Assembly (NCBI GenBank): GCA_902780935.1
Contig: CACZHP010000013.1
Location: forward strand, 43,021-107,020
Direction of reading: 5' to 3'
Source: an uncultured Bacteroidia bacterium
GTDB taxonomy: Bacteria; Bacteroidota; Bacteroidia; Bacteroidales; UBA932
Length of the DNA stretch: 64,000 bases
Shown here: positions 1 through 8,711 of the stretch, one piece after another
How the letters are laid out: the number at the start of each line of letters is the position of its first letter
Position numbering within the stretch: position 1 is the stretch's first letter
Translations under genes and position numbers: made by a program
The notes under the pieces: generated by a model
What the model was told of the DNA's origin: nothing
The model's input: the letters and a program-made list of their open reading frames with translations, nothing else
Databases searched by the model: none

Positions 1-143
1 CATTCCGACTGCCCCCAAGCGGAGGCGTCAAGGGCGTCTGTCTTGACTCCGGCTTGAGAGATATCAGTCTTGCCGCAGCCGGGCAGGAGAGCTGCCGCGA
101 GAATAATGGCAGCGATTGATTTGATGGTAATGCTCAATTTCAT
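1..143 (-). CDS. Lipoprotein N-terminus, cut by window edge
   Basis: This is the first 47 codons of a gene that runs off the left end of the window. The ATG is at 143, read on the minus strand. The product begins with a basic start, a hydrophobic stretch and the lipobox LLPGC (Cys at residue 23), so it should be a lipidated, exported protein. Nothing beyond the signal region is visible, so no function can be given. It is divergent from the SusC-like gene, with a 237-bp AT-rich intergenic region that should hold both promoters. It could be part of the same glycan-use locus, but that is inference. Confidence 0.75.
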   Translation of the reverse strand, partial: MKLSITIKSIAAIILAAALLPGCGKTDISQAGVKTDALDASAWGQSE

Positions 144-380
144 AATATGGTTAATTTGAATTTTCAGGTCCTCTTCACAAAAATACTAATAATATTTTTT
201 CCTTGAACCGGCTTTTGTTTTTCCTTTTGGATTAAAATGATTTGCAAAAGGACGAGAAAAGCCTCAATATCCATTTCAGGGGCTTCAAAGGCGCTTTTTT
301 TTTAATAACTTCGCCGTCCTTTTATTGGGTAAATATGAATTCCTTATTGTTTTATTAATATTTTTTTGTTCAACAATTTT

Positions 381-3300
381 ATGAAAGTAAAGGAAACTAT
401 CTCATTGATGCGCTCTTTCCTTATCGCTTTGGCGCTTTGCGTCGGAGTGACGGCGTTCGCTCAGACGAACACTGCCAAGGGCGTTATCAAAGGCGATGAC
501 GGGGAGCCCGTCATCGGTGCCTCCGTGATCATCAAAGGGACCTCCACAGGTGCCGTGACTGATGCTAACGGAGCCTTCTCCCTCCCGGGAGTGAAAAGAG
601 GCCAGACGTTGCAGATAGACTGCCTCGGCTACACCAGCCAGGAAGTCGTGTTCAACGGACAGCCGATCAACATCGTTCTAGCTACCGACGCTACCATGCT
701 TGACGACGTCGTTGTCACGGCTCTCGGTATGAAGCGTTCGACCAAGGCCCTCGGTTACGCTATGACTGAGATCAAGAGCGACGAGCTGAACCCGAACCTC
801 ATCAACCCGATCTCTTCCCTCCAGGGAAAGGCCGCGGGTGTCGAGATCAACCTCTCTGATGGTGGTATGTTCGGTCACAACAAGATCTTGATCCGTGGTG
901 CTTCCACCCTCGGCAACAACAACCAGCCTATCTTCGTCGTGGACGGAATCATCCTCGACAACGAGACCTGGGACTCCAGCGCTGACTACGACACCGACAA
1001 CCTTGACTACGGTAACCAGCTGAAGAACCTCAACCCGGACGACTTCGAGTCCATCTCGATCCTTAAGGGTGCCGCTGCTACGGCGCTTTACGGTTCCCGT
1101 GGTATGAACGGTGCCATCATCATCACGACCAAGAGCGGAAAGGGCCAGAAAGGCCTTGGCGTCTCCTTCACCCAGACATTCGGTATCGACCAGGTCACGA
1201 CCCAGCCTGATTTCCAGAACGTGTTCATGGAGGGTCTGTTCTCCGGTTACGGCCAATATGAGGAGTGTGCCTCCCCTTACGATGTCCACCACGTGAACAT
1301 CTGGGCTGACGGCACGACGGATGTTCCTTCCATCAAGAAGATGTATGATCCTTACGAAGTGACTGGAACTTCCTTCGGTAACCGTTTTGACGCCTTCAAG
1401 GAGATCGAATGGTATGACGGTTCGAGGATCCCTTCCAAGGCCAACGAGAACAACTTCCGCGACGCCTACAATCTCGGTTTCAACACCAACACCAACGTGA
1501 CGCTTTCCGGTGGCAACGACCGCAGCGCGATCTACGCCTCCATTTCTGAGAAGTACGCCACGGGTACCCTTCCGAACAACAGCTTCAGCCGTTTCAACAC
1601 GCTGATCAAGGCCTCCCACAAGATCAACGACAGTATCGAGGTCGAGGCCTCCACTACTATCACCAACTCCAGCCCCCGCAACGCCCAGCCCAACATCGGT
1701 TGGTACTTCATGTCCGGTACCTGGGATCGTACCTACGATGCCAAGTATTACCGCGACAAGTACAAGGGTGATCACGGCGGTCTCGCCCAACTCCAATATG
1801 GCGACAAGTACGGCGCCGTCCCCGGAAGAGACATCTGGTGGGGAATCTGGGAGAACAGCACGATCCAGAAGGAGACTGTAGTCCGCCCGAACCTGAGGCT
1901 CACCGTCCAGTTCACCCCTTGGATGAAATGGGTGACCGACGGAAGCTTCAACTACTACTACACTCGCCGCGAGACCAAGACCAAGGACTCTGGTTACGCC
2001 AACAACACCGGCGGTGGCGGATATGCCTTGAGCCAGACTACCCAGGAACAGACCAACCTCAACACCAACCTCATCTTCGACTTCAATGTCGGTGAGGACT
2101 GGAGGCTCGGCGGCTTTATCCGTGGTGAGTATTTCAACAACTACGAGTTCGCCACCTCAGCTTCGACCAATGGCGGTATGATTGTGCCTAACCAGTTCTA
2201 TATCAATAACTCAAAGGATAAGGTCAATGGTGCTGGTTCCATCGGTGGGACCAAGACTATCCTCTCTGCCGTAGGTCAGTTCACGGCCTCCTGGAGAGAG
2301 CAGCTCTTCCTCGAGCTGACCGGCCGTAACGACTGGAGCTCCGCTCTTGTCTATGCTGACGGTCATGGTAACTACTCCTATTTCTACCCGTCGTTCAGCG
2401 CCTCCTGGCTTGTCCACGAGACCGTCGATCTTCCGAAACCCATCTCGTTCTGGAAGCTGCGTGCCTCCATCGCGCAGGTCGGTAACGACACCGATCCTTA
2501 CACCATCAACACGGCTTACAGCACCTCGCAGGTCAACCACGATGGCAACTCTTCCTATTATATGAATATTCCCGGTTCTGTCAAGGACTTCAACCTCAAG
2601 CCTGAGCGCAAGACTTCCTGGGAACTCGGAACTGACTACCGCATGTTCGACAACAGGGTCGGCATGGACTTCACCTTCTACAAGGAGAACACCCGCGACC
2701 AGATCATGAGCGTCAGCGTTCCTTCCTCCTCTGGTGTGGGCAGCGCCCTTATCAACGCCGGTAATATCCAGAACAGCGGTATCGAGCTCGCTATCAACAC
2801 CACTCCTATCGAGACTAAGAACTTCGCCTGGGACCTGAACTTCACATGGACGAAGAACTGGTCGAAGATCATCGAGCTTTCTGACCTTGTCGCAAGCTAC
2901 ATCAAGCTCCAGGGCGATCCCGACTACGGTAGCTACCGTATCGGTTCCGTCGCCAAAGTCGGTGGTGCCTACGGTGTACTGATGTCTGACAAGATGCCTT
3001 TGAAGGATTATACCTACAACGAGGATGGCAGCATCAAGGACGGATCCGGTCTTCCTGTGTTCGGCTCATTCAACAAGAGCTATGGTACCGCTTTCTACAA
3101 GAGAAACGGTGTCGTGGAGGAGGTCGGTAACATGGTCCCTGATTTCCTCGGATCGCTCAGCACCAGCATCCGCTACAAGAGACTCACCCTCCGCGCTTCC
3201 TTCGATGGACGTTTCGGCGGTTATGTCGCTTCCTGGATGACCCACTACGGTACCGCTTACGGTTACCTGGCCACCTCACTTGAGAATGCCGACGCGGCCC

Positions 3301-3812
3301 ATGGCGGAATCACCTACACCTCCAGGTTTGATGGCCTGACCTATGACGACGGTATCATCCCTGAAGGAATCTTCCGTACTGGAACGAAGATCCCCCAGGC
3401 CCAGGGCGACCCTTACATCGTCACTTCCGGTCCTACCAGCCCTAACGGTGAGACATACCAGGAGCTTTACGACAAGAAAGTCATTGATCCTTCACACGCC
3501 TCTTCCTGGACTTACTTCAACAACAGCTGGGGTAATGGTGTCATCAACGACAAGTGGTTCCGCAAGCTCAACTACATCTGCTTCCGCGACCTCACTCTCT
3601 CTTACTCACTTCCTGACAAGGCCGCTCGCTGGATCGGTGCTCAGGCTGTCAACCTCCAGGGCAACATCCACAATTTGGGTTACATCATGAACTCCCTTGC
3701 CAACAACGAGAACCCTGAGGCTGTCCGTGGAACCCGCACTGCTGAGTTCCGTCTGAAGTCCGCCGAGGGTGTGACCTCCTACTACACATTCACTGTCAAT
3801 GTCAGATTCTAA
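381..3812 (+). CDS. SusC/RagA-like TonB-dependent outer membrane receptor
   Basis: About 1143 residues. This is the outer-membrane beta-barrel half of a SusCD nutrient importer, powered by TonB and bringing glycans or peptides into the periplasm. The order is a signal peptide (ending near VTAFAQ), a carboxypeptidase-regulatory-like domain (roughly residues 30-110, GVIKGDDGEPVIGASVIIKG), a plug domain (about 115-250, with VVDGIILDN and SISILKGAAATALYG), then the long barrel ending in an aromatic residue (TVNVRF). I chose the ATG at 381; an in-frame TTG at 366 and an ATG at 408 are alternatives, and 408 sits directly before the signal core. The SusD-like gene follows 14 bp later, so the two form one transcription unit. 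Substrate cannot be read from the sequence. Confidence 0.95.
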   Translation: MKVKETISLMRSFLIALALCVGVTAFAQTNTAKGVIKGDDGEPVIGASVIIKGTSTGAVTDANGAFSLPGVKRGQTLQIDCLGYTSQEVVFNGQPINIVLATDATMLDDVVVTALGMKRSTKALGYAMTEIKSDELNPNLINPISSLQGKAAGVEINLSDGGMFGHNKILIRGASTLGNNNQPIFVVDGIILDNETWDSSADYDTDNLDYGNQLKNLNPDDFESISILKGAAATALYGSRGMNGAIIITTKSGKGQKGLGVSFTQTFGIDQVTTQPDFQNVFMEGLFSGYGQYEECASPYDVHHVNIWADGTTDVPSIKKMYDPYEVTGTSFGNRFDAFKEIEWYDGSRIPSKANENNFRDAYNLGFNTNTNVTLSGGNDRSAIYASISEKYATGTLPNNSFSRFNTLIKASHKINDSIEVEASTTITNSSPRNAQPNIGWYFMSGTWDRTYDAKYYRDKYKGDHGGLAQLQYGDKYGAVPGRDIWWGIWENSTIQKETVVRPNLRLTVQFTPWMKWVTDGSFNYYYTRRETKTKDSGYANNTGGGGYALSQTTQEQTNLNTNLIFDFNVGEDWRLGGFIRGEYFNNYEFATSASTNGGMIVPNQFYINNSKDKVNGAGSIGGTKTILSAVGQFTASWREQLFLELTGRNDWSSALVYADGHGNYSYFYPSFSASWLVHETVDLPKPISFWKLRASIAQVGNDTDPYTINTAYSTSQVNHDGNSSYYMNIPGSVKDFNLKPERKTSWELGTDYRMFDNRVGMDFTFYKENTRDQIMSVSVPSSSGVGSALINAGNIQNSGIELAINTTPIETKNFAWDLNFTWTKNWSKIIELSDLVASYIKLQGDPDYGSYRIGSVAKVGGAYGVLMSDKMPLKDYTYNEDGSIKDGSGLPVFGSFNKSYGTAFYKRNGVVEEVGNMVPDFLGSLSTSIRYKRLTLRASFDGRFGGYVASWMTHYGTAYGYLATSLENADAAHGGITYTSRFDGLTYDDGIIPEGIFRTGTKIPQAQGDPYIVTSGPTSPNGETYQELYDKKVIDPSHASSWTYFNNSWGNGVINDKWFRKLNYICFRDLTLSYSLPDKAARWIGAQAVNLQGNIHNLGYIMNSLANNENPEAVRGTRTAEFRLKSAEGVTSYYTFTVNVRF

Positions 3813-3826
3813 TACTAAAAGCGTGA

Positions 3827-5716
3827 ATGAAAATGAAAGCTAACAAAATACTTCTTATATTGCTAAGCGTCTGCGTCCTGGGACTCTCATCCTGCCGCGA
3901 CCAGTTCGCAGAGATGAACCAGAGCCCGAGCGATGTCACCACGGCCGAGCCCTCTTTCATGCTGACGAGGTGCGAGCTGTCATTCCAGGTGAATGACTAC
4001 CTCTACTGGTTCTACAACCAGCTTCTTTACTCCAACTGGAGCCAGCTGGGCGCCAGCGGGACTTTCTCCGAGGGAACCTTCGGACAGGGCACCGCTATCA
4101 TGACCCAGGACAACTACATCACGATGCTCAATTACCGTAATGACATCAACGACTACGTTGAGAAATTCGAGCATCCCGAGCTGAAAGCCTATTCCGCCAT
4201 GTGCGGCGTCCTGGCCATCTTCGGTGGAATCTTCTCATCAGACATCAACGGAGACATCCAGTACACCGAGGCTTGCATGTACAAGTTCGGCGGCCCCCTC
4301 ACACCGGCATACGACAAAGTTGAGGCGCTTTATGATCTCTGGGTCAAGGAACTTGACGATTATATCGCCGTCTTCCAGGACAAATCCCAGAACATCATCG
4401 CCAAGCAGGATCTCTTCTTCAATGGAGATTTGGCGAAGTGGGCCAGGCTGGCAAATACCATCAAGCTCAAGATCGCTGTCCGTCTGTACAACAACAACCC
4501 TGAGAAGGCGAAGCAGATCGCCCAGGCCGTGGTCGGCAATTCAGCTGGATACATCGACAGCATCGAGGATTCTTTCCTCTTCCACAAGGCTGACGCCACT
4601 ACCGGAGGCGATGATGCCTACGGAATCGGCGACACCAATATCGAGAACTTCTGGGGTGGTTCGAGCGGCAACGTGATCAATTTCATGCTTGCTTCCAAGG
4701 ATCCCAGGGTCCGTTACTTCTACAGGAAGAACGGTTACAACTCCAAGATCGTCCAGTGCTTCATCGACAACGGCAAATATGAGAACCTTCCTCCTTACGT
4801 GAAGGATGTCGTTGTCCTTGACGAGGACGGCAACTTCAAGGAGTGGGGCGGCATGGGTGAGCCTTGGGTGCGCTATTTCGGCCATCCGATCGTGTTCAAG
4901 GACTCAGATGCGTACAAGGCAATCTCCGGCACCTATTACGACACAGGCACTCGCTATCAGCTGACCATCGGTGACGCCAGCAAATCTTACGGCATCTACT
5001 CCTCCCTCAATGGTGAGATGCTCCTCGGCAGGGTCGACTATTCAGTCCCTACCACCCCTGACGGCCCGGTCATCCAGGACAACGATGATGTCGTGTGGTG
5101 GCAGCTTGTCATGGGCGCCGGCGAGACCAACCTTTATCTCGCTGAGCTTGCCCAGTTGGGCGCCGCTCTCCCGAAATCCGCTGAGGAATATTACAACCGC
5201 GGTGTCCAGCTCTCCGTCCAGGAGTGGGACAATGTCGCCGCGAAGAATAAGATTCCTTACTACAAGACTACCTACAATTACGACCCCAACGAGGGTACGA
5301 TCGAACTTAAGGATGGCGAGCTCGATGCCATGATGGCCACCGATGCCGTGAAGTTCACCGGAACCGATTCCGAGAAGCTTGAGAAGATTTATCTCCAGCA
5401 GCTCATGAACTTCACCCTCATGCCTGATGACCAGTTCGTCACCGCACGTCGTTCCGGCTATCCCAAGATCGGGTCCAACCTCCTTCCGTTCGTGAAGTTC
5501 GATGAGATCGAGCTGACGGCCATTCCTCGCCGCTTCTCCTTCCCTTGGCCTCTGCCGACGGACGTGATGTACGACATCCGCACCGCTAACCTGCAGGAGC
5601 AGGGATTCACCCCCGGATCCAACCAATCCGGTATCGGTTTCCCTTCCTCCACAGTGCTCAATACCGAGCGCCTCTGGCAGGACAAGAACGCTCCTCAGTG
5701 GGGAGCCGGCAAATAG
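3827..5716 (+). CDS. SusD/RagB-like outer membrane lipoprotein
   Basis: 629 residues. SusD-type proteins form the lid over the SusC barrel and bind the substrate at the cell surface. A signal peptide with lipobox GLSSC (Cys at residue 23) is followed by the characteristic NQSPSDVTTAEPSFML segment, which resembles the SusD-like_2 (PF12771) branch rather than classical SusD; that sub-assignment is from memory. The body is helix-rich as expected for TPR-type SusD folds. It immediately follows the SusC gene, and a strong hairpin terminator lies 18 bp after its stop, so the pair is a two-gene operon with no visible glycosidase attached. ATG at 3833 is an alternative start. Confidence 0.93.
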   Translation: MKMKANKILLILLSVCVLGLSSCRDQFAEMNQSPSDVTTAEPSFMLTRCELSFQVNDYLYWFYNQLLYSNWSQLGASGTFSEGTFGQGTAIMTQDNYITMLNYRNDINDYVEKFEHPELKAYSAMCGVLAIFGGIFSSDINGDIQYTEACMYKFGGPLTPAYDKVEALYDLWVKELDDYIAVFQDKSQNIIAKQDLFFNGDLAKWARLANTIKLKIAVRLYNNNPEKAKQIAQAVVGNSAGYIDSIEDSFLFHKADATTGGDDAYGIGDTNIENFWGGSSGNVINFMLASKDPRVRYFYRKNGYNSKIVQCFIDNGKYENLPPYVKDVVVLDEDGNFKEWGGMGEPWVRYFGHPIVFKDSDAYKAISGTYYDTGTRYQLTIGDASKSYGIYSSLNGEMLLGRVDYSVPTTPDGPVIQDNDDVVWWQLVMGAGETNLYLAELAQLGAALPKSAEEYYNRGVQLSVQEWDNVAAKNKIPYYKTTYNYDPNEGTIELKDGELDAMMATDAVKFTGTDSEKLEKIYLQQLMNFTLMPDDQFVTARRSGYPKIGSNLLPFVKFDEIELTAIPRRFSFPWPLPTDVMYDIRTANLQEQGFTPGSNQSGIGFPSSTVLNTERLWQDKNAPQWGAGK

Positions 5717-5734
5717 TCTGGCGTGATAATCTCA

Positions 5735-5769
5735 AAGAGTGGCGCGTCGATTAGCGCCACTCTTTTTTT
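5735..5769 (+). terminator. Rho-independent terminator after susCD-like operon
   Basis: A perfect 11-bp stem (AAGAGTGGCGC / GCGCCACTCTT) with an 8-nt loop is followed by a run of T. It lies just downstream of the SusD-like stop codon and ends the SusCD transcript. Confidence 0.92.
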
Positions 5770-5789
5770 CTTTTCGTATATTGTGGAAT

Positions 5790-6458
5790 ATGAGAAAATG
5801 TCTTGCTTCCTTGACCGTCCTTCTGGCTTTCGCGTTTTCCGCTGGAGCGCAGCAGCGGCTTTATTTGTTCCCTGATTTCGTGGACGCGAGCGTCCGTTTT
5901 ATCGGCAACCCCCGATTGGAGAAGCTTCGGCTCAATTTCGACATGCTTTCCCAGAAGCTCCTCTACATGGAAGGGGAGACCCTGATGGAGATAACCAATA
6001 TGCCGATGATCCAGTCCGTCGTCACGGATGACCGTCAGTTCCTGATGAAGGAAGGCATGCTTTGCGAGATCATCACGGCAGGGGATTCGCAAGTCCTTGT
6101 TAACTGGAAAGTGAAAAAGGTCAATGTCGGCTCAAGAGGCGCCCTGGGGGCGACAACCCAGGCGAAGGTGGAAGTCTTGCGCTCTTACGAGTTCGAAACG
6201 CCCTACACGATCACAGACTTTCGCAAACCTACTGAGCAGGATACCCATTCGCTTGAGGTATGGCGGCAAAGGAATGACAACACGTACTTCGTGTATTTAG
6301 GAGGTCAGGAATATAAGATTCGCTATCTTAAAGATCTGTACAAGGCTTTCCCGCAGCAAGCGCCCTTGTTGAAAGCGTACGCCAAGAAGAACAAACTGAT
6401 CATGCGTAACGCCGAGGACGCCTTCATGATGTTCGGATACCTGAAGACATTGATCTAA
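5790..6458 (+). CDS. Exported protein of unknown function
   Basis: 222 residues. The open frame extends upstream through the terminator, but the ATG at 5790 starts a clear signal peptide (basic MRKC, hydrophobic core, cleavage near SAGAQ) and is the plausible start. The mature part is a soluble alpha/beta-looking domain (YLFPDFVDASVRFIGNPRLE, then a KMEG/EIT-rich central strand set and a basic C-terminal helix ending in AFMMFGYLKTLI). I do not recognise a family. It looks like one of the conserved small periplasmic proteins found in Bacteroidetes. It stands alone between the susCD terminator and a convergent lipoprotein gene. Confidence 0.7.
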   Translation: MRKCLASLTVLLAFAFSAGAQQRLYLFPDFVDASVRFIGNPRLEKLRLNFDMLSQKLLYMEGETLMEITNMPMIQSVVTDDRQFLMKEGMLCEIITAGDSQVLVNWKVKKVNVGSRGALGATTQAKVEVLRSYEFETPYTITDFRKPTEQDTHSLEVWRQRNDNTYFVYLGGQEYKIRYLKDLYKAFPQQAPLLKAYAKKNKLIMRNAEDAFMMFGYLKTLI

Positions 6459-6488
6459 TAATAAAATATTTGTATTTATAAGTGTCGT

Positions 6489-6977
6489 CTATTGCAGGAA
6501 GCTGTCGTCCACGGCAAAGACCTCCTCGGCCTTGAGAGCCTTTTTCCATGGCTTGATGACCTTCCCTGAGATGGTGGTCACCGGAGCGACTTGCTTGATC
6601 CTCATGTCGGCTTTCGCCGCGCGTCCGGGGGAAATGATCTCGACACGCTCGGGAGATCCGGTTTCGGAATCTCCGGGCTGGAGGAACAAGATGACATAAC
6701 GGCCTCCGCCCGCGATCTTTTCTCCCTTGATATTCTTGAGAGGGTTGTTGTTCGAGACGAAATACCTCCTGATACCCCATCCGGGGACGTTGAAGGTGTC
6801 GATGCCCAGCGAGTTCTTGTCAATAGGCTCGCTGTACTCGACGACCATCCCGGCGGGCTCTCCTTCTTCCGTCAACAGGGCGTCGGCCTGCTTGACAGGA
6901 TTGCCGCAGGATGTGAGAACAGCAGCCATGATTCCAAATGAAATCAAGGCCAAGTCTTTGAATCGTACAGTTTTCAT
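6489..6977 (-). CDS. Small lipoprotein of unknown function
   Basis: 162 residues from the ATG at 6977 (an upstream GTG at 6983 is in frame). The signal peptide carries the lipobox VLTSC (Cys at about residue 24), so the protein is expected to be lipid-anchored. The mature domain (VEYSEPIDKNSLGIDTFNVP ... RRYFVSNNNPL ... GGRYVILFLQPGDSETG) looks like a beta-sandwich. It vaguely recalls the N-terminal accessory domain of exported Bacteroidetes alpha/beta-hydrolases, but no catalytic domain follows, so I leave the function open. It lies directly downstream of the tRNA-Ala gene on the same strand and is convergent with the preceding exported-protein gene. Confidence 0.72.
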   Translation of the reverse strand: MKTVRFKDLALISFGIMAAVLTSCGNPVKQADALLTEEGEPAGMVVEYSEPIDKNSLGIDTFNVPGWGIRRYFVSNNNPLKNIKGEKIAGGGRYVILFLQPGDSETGSPERVEIISPGRAAKADMRIKQVAPVTTISGKVIKPWKKALKAEEVFAVDDSFLQ

Positions 6978-7028
6978 ATGCACTCTACAAAAAAAATGGG
7001 GGTGATAAATTTCTTTAGGACCCCCGTG

Positions 7029-7101
7029 TGGAGCATAGGAGGATCGAACTCCTGACCTCCAGATTGCGAACCTGGCGCTCTACCAGCTGAGCTAATACCC
7101 C
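7029..7101 (-). tRNA. tRNA-Ala (anticodon CGC)
   Basis: A complete 73-nt cloverleaf can be folded on the minus strand. It has a 7-bp acceptor stem, D arm (GCTC/GAGC), anticodon stem CCAGG/TCTGG with loop TTCGCAA, and T arm AGGAG/CTCCT with loop TTCGATC. The anticodon CGC reads GCG (Ala), and the acceptor stem has the G3:U70 wobble pair that is the alanine identity element. The 3' CCA is not encoded (ACAC follows), so it must be added enzymatically. Confidence 0.95.
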
Positions 7102-7113
7102 ATTTCAGAGACG

Positions 7114-7121
7114 CAAATATA
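7114..7121 (-). promoter_or_regulatory. -7 promoter element of tRNA-Ala
   Basis: TATATTTG on the minus strand matches the Bacteroidetes TAnnTTTG element exactly. It lies 12 bp upstream of tRNA nucleotide 1, a spacing that fits a short pre-tRNA leader. Confidence 0.7.
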
Positions 7122-7177
7122 ATAATTTTTTGAATATTACTCACTTTTTTTCAAGAAACACGGCCTTTCTCTTAAGA

Positions 7178-8002
7178 TTAATAAGGTTCCGGCATCCCAT
7201 ATACACTGCTCCTAAGCCACATGCCGAAATCCTCGGCACCTGGATGCCGGTCTTGCTCTTCCACAGTCAGGATGTCGCCGACCCCGACCCTGATCCTGGC
7301 TCCGGCCTTGTTGACAAGCTCGTGGGGGAGCCTGAGAGTGCGGATTTTCCAGTTGATTAGGCCTAGCAGGTAGAACAAGGTTGAGTTATGGTCAAAAAAC
7401 CTTATCGGGACAATGGGGACACTTGCCTTGCGGATCAGTCTAATGAGCGGTTCCTGCCATTCCCGGTCGCGGATGGCCATGTCCTTTAGTTTGAGATCCG
7501 AGACTGCTCCGGAGGGAAAGAAACCGACCGGGTCGCCGCCGCTCAGCGTGCTGAGGACTTCCTTGACTCCCCGGATGTTTTTCCCCGTCGCTCCCGCTCT
7601 GTCGTTGTTTTTGGGGTTGACCGCTATCCATGATGGGCTCAGGGGCTCGATGATATTCAGGAACTCGTTGACCATCACTTTGAAACCATCTCTGAGATGC
7701 CCTATGAGATCGACAAGGATGATGCCGTCTATGCCTCCGTAAGGGTGGTTGCTTATCGTGATGAAAGGACCTTGGGGGAGGCTCGAGAGTTTTTCGGCTC
7801 CCTCCAGCTCGTATTTTATTCCAAGTCGTTCGAGCAGGACCCTTGCGAACTCGGGTCCTCGGAAAGAATCAATCTCGTCGTAAATGTCGGATAAACGGCT
7901 GATGGATAATAATTTCCTTAGAGAGGAAGCAAATGCGTTCCCGGCTTTTCCCCTAAAAAGGGAAGATATCTTCTCAATCTCACTGACCGGCAGCAGCGGC
8001 AT
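7178..8002 (-). CDS. Hemolysin-type lysophospholipid/O-acyltransferase (PlsC superfamily)
   Basis: 274 residues from the ATG at 8002; the frame is open further upstream, but that part is antisense to the neighbour. It belongs to the PlsC/LPLAT acyltransferase superfamily, which transfers fatty acyl groups to a hydroxyl of a lipid acceptor at the inner membrane. Motif I is NHPYGGIDG (His86, Asp92). This HX5D spacing is typical of the putative-hemolysin branch, which includes O-acyltransferases of ornithine and glycine lipids, rather than the HX4D of classical PlsC. Motif III is FFPSGAVSD. The start is 2 bp after the stop of the CDP-alcohol phosphotransferase, so the genes are one operon. The exact acceptor lipid is unknown. 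Confidence 0.85.
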   Translation of the reverse strand: MPLLPVSEIEKISSLFRGKAGNAFASSLRKLLSISRLSDIYDEIDSFRGPEFARVLLERLGIKYELEGAEKLSSLPQGPFITISNHPYGGIDGIILVDLIGHLRDGFKVMVNEFLNIIEPLSPSWIAVNPKNNDRAGATGKNIRGVKEVLSTLSGGDPVGFFPSGAVSDLKLKDMAIRDREWQEPLIRLIRKASVPIVPIRFFDHNSTLFYLLGLINWKIRTLRLPHELVNKAGARIRVGVGDILTVEEQDRHPGAEDFGMWLRSSVYGMPEPY

Positions 8003-8004
8003 GG

Positions 8005-8709
8005 CTAGTCCTCCTGTTTGGGAAGGGGATCGATCTTGGCGTATCCCTTGGCGTCGGAGACGACCGTCCAGATGTAGATGACCATCAGCGCCAGGAATAT
8101 CACCAGGCCGGGGATGTCGAGGGGACCCATCGCGAGGTCGTTGCCGAAGAGCCTGACGGTGGTGTGGAACTCCCTCAGTCCGGGAATGAATATGATTAGC
8201 ATGATGAGGATGCAGGCGATGACCCTGAACTCCGTGGGCCCGAGTTTCCCGTAAGTGAGCTTGAACTCGCTCTTGAGGTGGGCGTTGATGCTGACGTTGA
8301 GCGTCAGGCAAAGGTAGGCTATGAATATTAGCAGGGCTATATCCAGGCGCATGAGGCAGGAAAGCCCGACACCGATGAACATGAGGGCCTCGTTGATCAC
8401 GTCAACCGTATGGTCGAGGTAGTAGCCGTAAATCGGTCTCTGGGTGTTCCTGACCCTGGCGATGGTCCCGTCAAGGGAGTCCCCATACCAGTTGACTATA
8501 AAGCCGGCCACGCTGAGCCATAACCAGTGGATGTTTTTCCCGCAAAGAATGAATCCGGCGGCTATCATCACAGATCCGAAGATCCCAACTATGGTTAGAA
8601 GGTCTGACACAACCCATTTGGGCTGCCTCCCGGCCAGCCAGACAAGTGCCTTTTTCTCAATCCCGTTGAGGATCGAATTCTGGATCCTGACGGCTTTTTT
8701 CTCTTCCAT
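8005..8709 (-). CDS. CDP-alcohol phosphatidyltransferase family membrane enzyme
   Basis: 234 residues from the ATG at 8709 (a TTG two codons upstream is also in frame). It shows the complete CDP-alcohol phosphotransferase signature DSLDGTIAR ... G ... D ... D (Asp77, Asp80, Gly81, Asp99, Asp103), the metal-binding site that exchanges CMP for an alcohol in phospholipid synthesis. About six transmembrane helices surround it. Family members make phosphatidylglycerol phosphate, phosphatidylserine, phosphatidylinositol phosphate or sphingolipid head groups; the sequence does not decide which. It overlaps the upstream acyltransferase gene by a few bases around its start (stop at 8712) and is 2 bp from the downstream acyltransferase, so it is co-translated with lipid acyltransferases on both sides. 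Confidence 0.88.
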   Translation of the reverse strand: MEEKKAVRIQNSILNGIEKKALVWLAGRQPKWVVSDLLTIVGIFGSVMIAAGFILCGKNIHWLWLSVAGFIVNWYGDSLDGTIARVRNTQRPIYGYYLDHTVDVINEALMFIGVGLSCLMRLDIALLIFIAYLCLTLNVSINAHLKSEFKLTYGKLGPTEFRVIACILIMLIIFIPGLREFHTTVRLFGNDLAMGPLDIPGLVIFLALMVIYIWTVVSDAKGYAKIDPLPKQED

Positions 8710-8711
8710 TC

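Noticed and set aside
678-1796. 372-codon minus-strand frame in the SusC gene
   Set aside because: Shadow of the SusC-like coding sequence, Val/Gly/Asp-rich, no domain.
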